A stretch of 64,000 bases of DNA. Source: Holacanthus passer. Lineage: Eukaryota; Chordata; Actinopteri; Pomacanthidae. The notes beneath the pieces were generated by a model. It searched no databases, was not told the origin of the DNA, and saw only the letters and a program-made list of their open reading frames with translations. The stretch's first letter is position 1. Each line of letters begins with the position of its first letter. Location of the stretch: the NCBI GenBank assembly GCA_025331565.1, contig JAFREQ010000026.1:2666001-2730000 (forward strand), in the 5' to 3' direction. Shown here piece by piece: positions 22,198-35,400 of the stretch. The position numbers were made by a program, and so were the translations under genes.

Positions 22198-25100
22198 CTA
22201 AAGAGGAACAGCAGAGAGAAGAGTATTTAGAGTTTAGAGTCATCACATGAAGATAAAACTCTAACAGTGAACAGTGAGAGGGCAGCCATGAGTCTTCAGG
22301 CTGCTCACACTAACCATCCCTGTGTGTTTCTCCTGGTGCATGCTGGGACAGGCTCCAGCCTTCCTGTGACACTGAATAGGAATATGCTGGTACAAGCATA
22401 AGTCCAGCACAATCTTGTATGTACAATTTGCTTCTTCCATTCGGGTCTTTATTTGGAATTCTCCTGCCTACTACTCTTGTCTGTCCCTCTGTGATGCTGG
22501 TCTTCTTGTTCCTGTCTTTCTTCATAATGACTCTACATTCTTTCTAACCATGCTCATAACCCTCTTTGGTCTGCAGAGTATTTATTGGGAGCTTTGAATG
22601 AACACAAATTTATCTGATTACCATGAACTGTTATCAAAGGCCTGAAGCTTGTCTGGCTTGGTGAACAGTGAGGGGCCTGACCCACACTGTCATGGTGAGA
22701 GAACAACACATCTGTCAAAATACTGATAGAGAACAACAACAGTCTGACAGCTGTTGCCTCTGGTGTGGCTGAAGAGGAAAATGCTATCAAGCTACGCACT
22801 GGTGGACAATTTGATTCCACAAACATAAAACCTCCGACATGATACTGAAAGGGCAGGTTGATGCCGTTGTGAGCTGAACAGAGGAGCGAACTTCAGGATG
22901 TAGTCGAGTGTAAACAGCAGCTGAAGCTAAATGTGCAAGTAAATGTTTAGAGAAGCTGTATGTGTTTAAGTTTGTTGTCCTGCTTGTTTTCGTGCAGTTT
23001 GACGTGTTGATATCCTCACACCTTCGTGATGATGAATTCACACTTACTGTGTAACTCTAAATAAACTCAGTGGGTTTGTTTCGATGTTTTGTATCGTATA
23101 TTTAGTAGGAACAGGCCGATCCAACTTTCTCTCTCCCAATACAGAGTCTGATACATCAGCTAAAAATATCTGCCAAGTGTTGATCAGAAACCAGTGCTCT
23201 CTTTCTCTCGCACTGAGTTTTAGAATGACATTGGTGAAGCAACTATATTCGGTGTGGATCAGTCAGATCGTGGCCAATATCCAATCCACTTCATAAAGTC
23301 AATACTGGCACAGATCCAGATCCAGTGAGTGGGATTGGTGCTTCCTCTGTTAGTTGTATATTGCTGTATTTAGTTTAGGTTCACAGTCGAATTACAAGTG
23401 AGCCAGGGCGTGTCATTAAAGGTCGCTTGGACTCCACAGAATTTTCCTCAGCAGATTTGGGCAAACCATATGAAATCTGATTACAGCCCTTATCACAATG
23501 TACTTGTCTGCACTCTTACATTCGTCAGTAAAATTTACAGCAACATACATTAAGACAAAATATATCACTTTGCTCTGAGTCAATTTTGTTACACCAGACT
23601 TTCCAAAAAGGACCAACTGCTGACTAATCATCGACATCCTTTTCCTTATACACATGAAACATTGTGTTGTAAGTCATTTCCTGTAGCTGGTTGAGATTCA
23701 GTTACTAAGTTATGTTTCTGAAGCTCAGCACAGTCAGCTGGACGTTTGAGTGTGAGAGACTGAACATTTAAAAAAAAGGCTGATTAAGAAGGAGTTTGTT
23801 CAGTTAAATGCTCTGCTCTCCACCTAACACACACACACACAGACACACACACACACACACACAAAGCGGCACTTGTCCACCGTTCTGTGTGGAGCACTGA
23901 GGCCCACTGTCTTCACCTCAGTCGAGTTTTGGGACGGGGGGAGTTGGCTCTGACTTTAACCCAGACTGAAATTCACTGTACATGGGAAGATTCTGTTCAG
24001 GTCACCGTCTGACTGACTTGATACTTTCTCTGTGATTTAAAAACATTTTCTTCCTTTACAGTTAAATGTGATGACAAGAAACAGCTGTTCCAACAGTCCC
24101 TGCTTCAACTTATGGTTTATCACATTATTACAAGAAAATATGGATGAAGAACTTTGTATAAGATTTCTTTAACTCAATTTATAATTGTTATGTTTTAAAA
24201 TGATGTAATCCTCCAAATAAAATTGATCATATCTGATGATGTAAATTATATTTGTGAGAGAGAATTTTTGCTGAAACCACCTTTTCTCTGGCTCCTTTCA
24301 TTTTATTTCCCTCTTGAGCTGAACTGACCTCGGCTGTTGACAGAATCGCTGTCAGATTTCAAACTTGGCGAGTTTCGGACCCGCTTGGCCAGACTGGACC
24401 AACCAAACACAACACATGTGAAAAAAACCTCGCTGGGCTCCAATAAGTCTGGAGTTATCGATGGGCCAACGTCGGCAGACTGTAAGCTGTTCACACGACG
24501 GGATGATTGACTGAGTGTTGGAGTGGGCCAGTCAGCCTTAAGATCAGTGTTAAGATCAAGTGAAGTGACGGAGCCCGAACATGACTCACTAACTGATTGA
24601 CTGATATGACTGTTGGACACTGTGCAGTTTATTTTTGGCTTTAAATATAACACAGAAGTTGTGGCTGAGTCAGATTGAACTGCTGGCCTGTACAGAGGCT
24701 TTTATGACTGAAGCTGAGGGAATGGAAGCGAGACCGTTCTTCTCCCATGTTTATGTACGAGTGCGTCAACCTTTTACCCCGTTACAGCCCAGATGAGGCT
24801 GGAAACCTCAGTTTGCAAACTGGATTAATGATGATACTGTGGCATATAAACACTACACAGGTTTCTGGCGGCTGTCTGCTACCCGTGAAATACCATCAAC
24901 AACAACTGGAGTGATTGAGTGCTAAAACCTTCAGACCTAAATGTTCTGATACAACAATAAAATCAACAAGAAGAGTGGCTTTTGAAGTGGGTGCCATGAG
25001 AAGCCAAAAATTTTTTTTTAATGGCTTCATAGATCAAGTAAAAAACTGTTAGATGCAGCAATCTGCATCTTGAGACAACAAAATCCTTTAGCCAGCAAAG

Positions 25101-26362
25101 ATAACGAACACTTCAAGTGTCTGAGAGAGGTAAAGGAAAAACAGAATCAATGCACTGATGTGTGTTCTGTCCATGAAAACCTAAAATATAAGAAGCGTCA
25201 AATAGATTTACTTTGGACAAAATAAAACACTTTTAAATTCATTTTTTAGTTTGTTTCAGATTCTTTTCTGAGTGATCGAGAATAACATTGTTGTTACTTC
25301 ACATATGTCACATTTTCTACATAGAGTTAGATGGGGGGAAAAAAATCACTATAATAGTTTAGGAGCCACTGATCTGCTTTATCACTCTTGTCTTTCATTC
25401 CTGGTGACAAAATGAAATACACAAAACAGTATTAATGAAACAGTGTCATGGCAACCAGGAAGCAAAGTAGGCTAATTCTCGACAGCTGAGATGAGTCGGT
25501 TGGTACAACAGAGGACAGAGTCTGCTCTGGTGTGTTATTGTCTGACATCAGTGGCAGACAGTCATCAGAAACCTGAACAATAAGATAATCATGCACAGAG
25601 GAATATGAATAACCACATTAACCACATTACTCTATGATCCACTTGAACATCACATCCTGAAGATGATCAACGACAGGATGAGGCCTATAAGCAGCATGTG
25701 TTCATGGAATAGACAGACGCACACTAACAGGAGGGAAGTCCGACATGTTCTTGAACCACACTGAATCTCTGGAACATTTGTACGGTTTAATAATCAGGAT
25801 CAATTAAAAACTGTGTGTTACCTCCCAAGGCGTGCTCTGTCATACTCAGACACAGAGACTCAAGGCGATTGTTGATGTCTGGCTCTGTCACCGGTAACTG
25901 AAGATCTGTTCAGTAACAAAAAAACAAATGTGAAGCAATATCAGTATCAGTGATTAAATTATATTCATATTAAACAGACGATGTGGACAAAATGTCCCGA
26001 TGATGATCACAGCAGGTTGAACACATGAATAAAACTTGATTTAATCAAATTATTTTCTCCATGACAGAAATTATATACAACATCCGTGTCCTCGTTAAGT
26101 GATGAAAGGCTGTTTTTTACATTTTTAATGACTTCACACATTCTTAATCATCACAATGCTTCAACCTTTTTCCCTCTTTTCTTAATAAATCAGCATCAGA
26201 CGAGTTGGCAAAGGACAAAAGCGGAGAAATCAGATCAGTTCACTGGGACAATGTCGTCCACTCAACCAGAGTGCAGCCTCAATAATCAGATTATACCACA
26301 CTGTTAACTCCAGCGCCGAGACACATGCTACATCAAAACAAAGGCTGCGCTGCTGCAACAGG

Positions 26363-26403
<41 letters not shown>

Positions 26404-29400
26404 CACTGATCGTCATATGAACCTACAGAATATGTCAGTCTCATCCTATCACCTACACGAGTCAGTGACCTTGTCTGAACACATGGCAGCCTTATTATAC
26501 TGCCTTAAAGTGCACACGACAAACTCCTTCTTGTAAGTTTGAAAACTAAAAATACTGCACGACATGTTAAAAAAAATTGATTTATTGAGTTGATTAGCTG
26601 TTTAATGGACAGAAAATGTATGGGCAGATGTTCTAATAATTGATTACTTGTTCACATTCATCGGTTCTAGTTTCTGACGTGATCATTTTCCTTTTCCTGA
26701 TTTGTGTCTGTCGTCTTGTGCTTTAAGACATTGTGAGGAGAATTTTTACACTATTTTGTGACATTTCCAGGACTAAATGATTAATTGATTTATTGAGGGA
26801 AATAATTGGCAGAATATGGCTGAAAATAATCCTTAGTTGCAGCCCTCACAACATCAAGCCAACAGAATGACTTAATTATCAGACATACTGCACATCCAGT
26901 TCCACAGTTTCCGACCGGTAACATTATTAAGATCATAATAATGTTAAAACATAACAACGTCATTAAGGGACGATCGTTACATAAATTCTTCCTTTCTCAT
27001 TTTTAACTCTCAGGTACTTGTTGCTGTCTCGGCCTCACTGTGAGCAGGGTGGAGACCGTTTTGTCGAGGGTTGGGTTGAGGTTGGAGGGGGGAGTGTGTG
27101 TGTGTTGGGGGGTGAGGGTGGTGTATTTGGGCCACAGTACAGCCTAGCAACCCTTTCCAGCCATTTAGTCCTCAGCTGAGTCTTCAACACAGGCTGGGCA
27201 GTGAAAATCCCTTGTGGCCAGAGAGAAAAGCTGAGTTAGGCCCAGTAGTCCACACTGGGCTATTTATAGGCTCCAAATCCTCCCCCAACACCTCCCCACC
27301 GTCACACCCCCCCTCCGGCCCCTGTACACACAGACTTACTGCGACACAAACACACACTGAACACAGACTGTACACACACACTTGTTCCTTCGTCCCGTCT
27401 TTTTCTCTGATGTGTCTCACTTATTAAGTCTCTGTATCCATCTGTTGGCAGAGAGAAAGACACATCGCATACATCCACACAGAGACAGAGGACAGTGAGG
27501 GGGGCAGGTCCAGCCTTTCAAATTAGCCTCTCTGGCTGACACCCAGCTATACCCACCCTTCATGTGTGCATGACTCTGCAGAGTTGTCAAAGAAGCAGAG
27601 ATGGAGGGATGAGAAAGAAAGAGTGAGGGAGAGAGATGGGAAAGTGAAGAAAGAGAGTGAGTCAGGGAGAGAGAGAAGGGGAGGAAAGTGGGCCAGGGAG
27701 CCATGTCCTCGCTGCACAAAGAGCCTCATTGTGAGACTCCTCTGACTCTTTCCTCCCTCCCTGCCTCTATCTCTTCCTCTCTCACATACAGTCTCCACTC
27801 TCCCTCCAACTTCCCTCCTCCCTCCTGCTTTTTTTAAAATCTGTTTTTCCTCCTCATTCTAAAAAGAGGACATTTCTGGTGCGTGTGTGACAGAGCGGAG
27901 GAAGTCCCAGCTCGTCCTATTACTGTCCACTGTTCCTGTGGGACAAAGTCCAGTCGGCAGAGGCTACTAAAGGTCACTCTGCCTGGCGCCGATGGTCAGC
28001 GCGACCCGAGCCTGTGTGGACACTGTGAGAGGGGGCCTTTCAGGGCAACGGGGGTGACAACATGGCAGCTCAAATTAGAAATGAATTTTCAAGATTACAA
28101 AATGCCTGTTAAATTTAATCTGATCTTGCATTAAGACCATATTGTCTGATAAGAGCCAAGGACTGAGAGAAACAATACAGCATTCTGTGCTAAACAGGTT
28201 TTTCATCTCGATAACAAGGAGAGACTGTTCTGAGCTTTATATGGAGTGAAAATGAAACACCTAAAGCTCCATCAGAAACACTTGTTCCTTGGTTGGCACT
28301 TTCATCCAAGTAGAACAGACAGAAGGACTAAATTATCAGTATGCGTTGTAAACACTGTATCCGTGTAATTTTAGTAGTACTTCTTTAGTAAACATAATAT
28401 TTACTTGTAATATTTATATTTTAAGGCCCAAACCCGCAGAATGAACGGTAACAGCACCCAGTCCAAATCTGGCAAACACTACACAAACACTCACCTGATG
28501 AAAAATAAATTCAACAACAATGTCAACATCTACTGGCTGTAAGAAGCAAAAATCAAGTTTGTGCCAATAGAGCAAGACAAAGAACTTGTTACAACAACAT
28601 GATCAAATCCATTTTACTATTTAACTATTAGATATATTACTGCCTTTAAAAGAAGAATAAAGTGTTAAAGGACAAACTGTCGCTGCAGATTTTGACTGTG
28701 TCCCATTTCAAATGAGGGAGTTATAACTATTTAATGCAGAATAAAAGTACAAGTACTGTACGTAATATATAATAAATATAAATTGTAGGCATCAGCTACA
28801 TCTCTCACATCATCCCAGTGTTGTGTGTGTGTGTGTGTGTGTGTTTCCCAGCGTTTCTTACCGGCTTGTTGGAACATCACCATGGTTTGTGGCGTGGTGT
28901 GAACTGGCAGAGACCGGGTCCTCTGCACGGAGCTGTGGGTCCGGCTGGGCATGCTGTTGCTTCCTCCGGGGTTGGCAAACCAGAGACCCTGAGGAGAATA
29001 TTTAACAGTAAATTACCTTATCGAACACCTCTGCAGGATTAGTGTCATGGTTATGATTAAAAACTAGTCTAACAGCCAAAGTCGAAACCACCACCAACAT
29101 CTCAGCTACTGTTGGAGTCCCATCTGTCCATCAAATCTAATTAAAAAGCTTTGGGCTGTCCTTTTCAGAGACAGACATACAATTTGAGAGTGAGACATAA
29201 AATTTCTGTTTGTGCTCTTACAATGCAGGAACTAAACTCAATTTTCTTAGATAAGTATTATCAACATGAAAATAAGCCAGTTAACAGAAGATGTCACCAA
29301 ATTCTCTTTTTGAGACTTTTATAACTTATTAATGGAGGTTCTGTCTATTTTGTATTGGAAAATAGAAGTCATTTATAAATAATTCACTAGATCAAGAACA

Positions 29401-32400
29401 ATGAAATGTAATACTTTTCTTGGTTGCATGGTGTATGTTGAAAAGTTCTGAGCATATGGTGGATTTAGATCTATTCTTATACAGTGTTTTTATTAGAAGC
29501 TGACAACACCAGTTCACCAGAATGTCCCAACGTCAGACTGTTTAATTACCTGTGGATAACCTGGTTACTGACATTTAAAGGGTAAAGCCATGTTATAATT
29601 TGATGCACAAAGCTCAAACAACTTCCTCTCACTTTCAACTCATTTCTTACATCATTGCTATAACTTTCACTGATCAAAGAGATTCATGAAATGTGCAAGC
29701 TTGAAAGAAGTCGGGTGTAAGATCAAGGCCACAGTTCCTTCAACATTTTCACCCCCCACGCTCCTGTCTGGATGTCTGGCCCACACCTAATGACAGTCTC
29801 AGGCGCTCACCACATGAATTCCTCACTGTAACCTGCCTATTATACCCCCAACACCACTACCACATGCCCCTCCCATCACCTCTCTCCCTCTGCCCTCCCT
29901 CCTCGCGGCCCTCCACTGCCACGGGCCAGGGAAAAACAGGAAATGCCTGTGCACTGTTCTCACTGCCTCTGACTGGCTCTCTCACTCTCTCTCTCTCATA
30001 CACACTCATACAGATTCTCCCTCTCTCTCTCTCATTGGCCCTCCTCCTCCAACACCACAGCTACCTCTCCCAAACTATGACTCACATATTTCCCTCCCAC
30101 CCTCCTCCTTCTCCTTCTCTGTCTCTACACATCCACACTACAGTCCCACACAAGAAGGTCCAGTGTGAAGAGGAGGAACTGAGGTATTTCCTCCCATTGT
30201 AAGAGATGAGAGAGGGACAGAGAGAGAGAGGGACAGAGAGAGAGAGAGGGACAGAGAGAGAGAGAGGTTCCCAATGAACAGGGTCAGCCCAGACCAAAGT
30301 GTGCCAGGATGGGCCTGAAACAGCTCCACAGCTCCTCCTGTTTCAGTGTTCGGCACTGACGCAGGGCCTCTGGTATGTGGGGTGACCTGCCTACGAGTTC
30401 CATCCACCTCACTTCATTCGCCAAACACCGCCGCTGCTCCTCTTCCTCACCCCGCATTTTTTTGTCATGGAATAAAAAGTCTATTTCAGGCAGAATACGT
30501 GCTGAAGAAGGAATTCTGCTGCCCAGGTTATTGTAAACATCCTGGAATGTGTTATTACACATTTCAAAATGTTCCTCTGTACAGTCACGAACACCACTGC
30601 CAGTCAGCATTCCAGTCTCCACACACACATGAGATAATACCATGAATTCAGCTCAGGGTTTTAAGGGTTTAAAGAACTTTAATTCACAGGCCTTTTAGGA
30701 AATAAACTGAACCATCCATCCTCATCTGACCCCTTTGATCAGCTCGATTTTTAGATGAAGATTAGACTAGATAAGTTATCACATAGAAAATATAAAAATG
30801 AAGGAGATAAACCAAGTCTGTTGAAAATATCCCCAAGAGGAACAATTTGCATATACTAAAACAAATATGAACAAATAGTAACTCATCATATCCAGGAATA
30901 TTTACATCCCTGCTGGTTTAAACATTCTGCTGGTTCGACTCACCTGTCTCCCCTGCTTGGGACCGGTGGGTGTGCTGCTGGAGCTGCGAGGTGTGGGTCC
31001 CAGAAGCCCCCCGCTGCCCAACAGGCCCAGCCTGGCACCCGGCAAGCTCCTGGAGGGCATCTGGAACTGGCGAAGGCTCCTCCTGGCCGACACGCTGCCC
31101 CCAACACAGCCAGCGGTCGGGAGAGAGTTGGACTGGCCGAAACGGCTGCAAGCAGGACGAAACAAAAAGTGAGACAGAAGCACTGGTTGAGTTCCTGGTC
31201 ACAGGTGTTGGAACTGTGTTAATAAAGGAGCAGTTATGCAGTTTTACAAATAAAGAGCTGGTCAGTGAGGCCAAGAAGGAGCAAGATAAGTTAACTCCAA
31301 GTAGTACTAAAAAAGTTTTAGATTCATTCAAGATTAAAATAACTTGCTAATTTGAATTTTATCTTTACTCGAGCAGCGGTGATGATTTCATCTCTACAAA
31401 TCCACTCAAAGATCAATGACAGCGAGAAACCTGGATTCTTTTCTTACAACCTAGATTTCCCAGGTAGTTTGATTTAAGGGCTTTCTGTCACAAAAACAGG
31501 AGATGAAAGCTACTGTGTGTCTGTCTGTGCGTTCACCTCCTCTGCGGTCGGTACCCTGCTATGTCGAGGAGGGTTTTCCTTGGAATGGACCGGAACAGCC
31601 TCTGGACCTGTTGTTTCCATGACAACAGCCTCTTCTTCTGCGTATCAGTGAAGGACTGACAGGGAGGGGGAGGAGAGAACAGGGAGTACGAATGAGGGAT
31701 GACATGAAGCATGACTGGCTGAGGATGTTCAGGCGTATTGGGTTGCAACAGATGACGACTTCAACCAAAACTCTACTTCACAAAAAATAAATCTAAAAAA
31801 TGACACTGCACAATGTACATTCATACTATAACATGATGAAATTCCCAAACTCAAGAGTTTCAGAGAGACACAGATTGATCTGGATGAGAATAGGATGAGT
31901 AGGACATGTTCATGACTAGGCTCTAAAAATGATGATATTTGCAGGTAGCTAACGGGCACAGTTCCATGTATACCAGAGATTGTGTGTCCATATTAAAATC
32001 ACAGACCCATTTGTAATATCCATCAGTAAAAAAAGGCATGCATGCATAATGATGAGATCAGCCGTAAATGTGTGGGGCATTATGAATAATCCTGTAGTGT
32101 CTGTGTATTCCAGAGCCAGCGGGTACCTCATGGATAAGGCACTTGTCGATGAGTTGTAGGTAGGAGCTGATGTTGTCCTCGTCTGACCTCGACACCAGTA
32201 GCTGGGTGCAAACTGAGGAGGAGGCAGAGATGGAAAATAAGACATTAAAATCAAACAAATAACCTTCTCAGTCCACGAAAACAATCTGAACTGACTGCTG
32301 GTACATCACCTTTGCCCATGACGCGAGTGAACTGGCCGGGAAGATCCCCCTCAGCGATGACGCTTGTGCCTGACTCAGCCTCCCCTCCGCCACCCCCACT

Positions 32401-35400
32401 CAGGTGGGAGCCAGGCGCAGCGCTCTTGCCCTCAGGGCTCAGCAGGGGGCGCTGCAGGGAGGCCTCCTCGCCACCACTGAAAGCCTTGATAGGCGTCATG
32501 ATCATCTGGTGGAGCTCCTGCAGCGGGGCACGCAGATTACTGCCCTCCAACACATCCTGGTGGTGGTCAATGATAAGAGGGAGAAGAGGAAGGGAAAGTA
32601 TGGAGAGTCAGGGAGGAGCCGATCAGACAGATTCAAAAGAACGAAGGTTTGACTTGACAACATATGATGACATTTTGACATCTGAGGAAGGGACGGATGC
32701 GATGTGAAGATGTATAGAATAAAAACTGCCTGGATCACAAAAATCTCACATAATCATGCAAGAAAAATCTGTTTTAACCTACATGCTGAATATTAAGGAG
32801 ACTGGCCAAAACAAAAAATTAAAATAAAACCACAAATTAATGCAGCACATGCAGTTTTCCTTCACTACTTGTGTCCACGTGCATCACATCAGCCTCCTCC
32901 CACCCCTCGCAGAGCTGCGCTGTACATGAGACTGTGTAAACCCAAAATACCAAGCAACAGGTGTCTTGTTTCCTCAGCCTACAAATGCAGCGGGAACAAA
33001 TTTTAAAATGAAGCGTTGGTGAAAAGGTTAAGTCTGAATTTAGCTGGCTCAAGAAGTCCCCCCTGTGGTCTGCCCTTGAGCGCCATTGTCTTGCTCTAAA
33101 GGCTGAATGAAGGGGTGAAGGGTGGGGGAGGCAGTTGGGTTTAAATTCGGAGCCCAAAACTCTCCTTCCTGGATTAGGTGTTCCCTTAGCTGCCATCTCA
33201 GATACATAACACCGACTGAGAACGGCCACCCATCTCACTCTCTCTCGCAAGCACGCAGGAGAAGAGAGGCGGTGTCCTGTGGTGTCCACTGAAGTTACAA
33301 GCTCAATCACCAAGAACAAAAAATTCTAAGCAAAACAAAATAAATACATCAACAACACTTTCCAAATTCAAGTCAGGTAAGATTAGAAGCTTTGTGAGAA
33401 TGTTTTTGCGTGATGAGGAGGAGAAGAAGTTGTGCATCGTCACTCTGACCTTTTCCAGGCTGCGAAGTAGGTTCTGCCTCTCTTTGAGCTTCAGAATGCT
33501 GATAACGATCTTGTGTCTTGCTCCTTTAGTGACCTTCTGTTGGAGGAAAGAGTTTTGTGTCAAACATCCCTTTTTCTCATTGGCCAAATACTGATGTAAA
33601 ACACTGATACCTATTCTGTGTGCAGTGTACAAACACAGGTTCTTTCAAAGGGAGCAGCTGGTTGTCTTTTAACCAGAGTGAGGCAGATGTTTTTTTGGGA
33701 AATTGTAACAGCAGGACATGAAGCAAGTGAAGAGAGAGATCTTATCTGCTCATCTGTGGTCGGGAGGACAAAGAGGGCTAAAATTGATTCCAGCAAATGA
33801 ATTCTAGTTGAAGCTAATACATCGTTTCACATGTCCCATAAAGAACTGATACGTCCAGGTAGTTTCAGATCAAGCTGAGAGCAGTACACTGAATCTATTG
33901 TCGCACAGAACGCCTCTTTGTTCTTTTGTTGAAGCGCTGCATTTCTCGGTGTAGCTGTACATTACATTAAGGTCAGACAGAGAAACAGTCAGCAGCACCT
34001 GGAGGAAGTTTCCAGCTTCCCGGTGAGCTGTGTTAATTTTAGCTGCATCCTCTGCATCAGAATAGACTCCTGAACGTCTTTAAGTACAAGCACAGCAATC
34101 GCCAAGTTTGTCTTGTAACATTTATTCCAGGATTATCAGCTTTTAGACTTGACCTGGCTGAAGCTAGTTACATCGATTTTCAAAACTAAGACCGAGTAAA
34201 ACTGGTCAACATCATATTAAGATATTTTTTTTAATATTAGCATGCATACAAATGTCCACGTCAGATGCATTAGTATCAGGTTTATATGTCTTTTCAACAG
34301 CAGATAGAATAAAGTTTATATTGTGACAACTTTTTACATGTAAAGTTCTGGTTCTTTTCCCAAATTAAATTGACACCAACTCTGTGTTAGTACAAACCTG
34401 TGCCTCTAGCTGCTCTTCAGTCAGCGACAACATCTCATCGTAGGTCATCGTGGAGAAGAGAGCAGCGTACTTATGGAGACGGAGACTCTTCAGCCACGCA
34501 GGAACATCTGTGGGGCAGAGAACAGGGATGAAGTGTATCTTAGTATTTCATCCTGAATGTGAGATTAAATCAATGTACGTACTTATATTGGTCCCTCAAT
34601 ATATGGTCACATGATGGACCAGATCTAGAATATAATGTTGAATAAGGCCAACGTGTATGTATGTGATTAACTCAACTATGATCATTTAGGAAGATATGCT
34701 GTTGGCAGAAGGATCAACTAATGAAATTCTGCTGATCGCATGTTTCGTGAGACATTGCTTACTGGAAATACTGAAGTGCTTACTAATGCTCGGCTCGTCT
34801 GTACGCCACATTCAAACTGCTGAGAGTGTTAGCTAGTGGCTGAGACATCTTTGTTCTAATTTGCAGTTTAGAGCGAAGCCTGGTGCTGGTTTAGTTGTTT
34901 CTTTGCTTACAAGTTGCACTAACTGCAGTACAAACAAACAGTCCCTTTCGTGCAATTCAGAGGAGAACAAACAAACACTGAATTCATGTTTCTTCTTTTC
35001 TTGTTCTGCTTCCATGTATTTATGATGTTTCCGTTGTTAATCTACTGCTCTATGTTCATTTGCTTATTTTTTGGAGTCACTATGACTCTTGCAGACGTCC
35101 TGAGAGCAAACAGGGACAATATGGACACTGAACATCTCTTTTCACTTCTCGGACCACAAGATGTAAATTGCCTTTACACAGGCAGACCTTGACCCTCCAG
35201 TAGGTAAAACCGACTTCAGCAGAGTGTTTGATCAGAACTAGACAGTTGTTTGCTTTAGCTGAATAATGGATACTGTTGGTGTAGAAGTGCACATTAAATG
35301 CTGAGATGTCAATGCTCTGTAAACCTACAGGAATTAAGCACCACCTAATACTCGATACCCAGCCCAGAATCTTTTCTGGCAGCCACAGACAACTGAAAAA

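Larger units (their letters stand above)
25906..28861 (-). other. samd4a: samd4a intron with microsatellites, repeat copy C and a candidate enhancer
   Basis: It holds a 37-bp TG tract (26366-26402), a dispersed repeat (26570-26850), a C-rich candidate regulatory block with MEF2 and E-box matches (about 27130-27330), a purine-rich tract (about 27590-27690) and a TG tract at 28822-28844. Confidence 0.7.

Noticed and set aside
30284..30643. Open frame of about 119 codons in a samd4a intron
   Set aside because: No recognised homology, and the frame runs next to the GA-rich minisatellite.
32837..33319. Open frame of about 160 codons on the samd4a strand within an intron
   Set aside because: It is bounded by TTG, lacks homology and has no counterpart in human SAMD4A; the adjacent exons join in phase without it.
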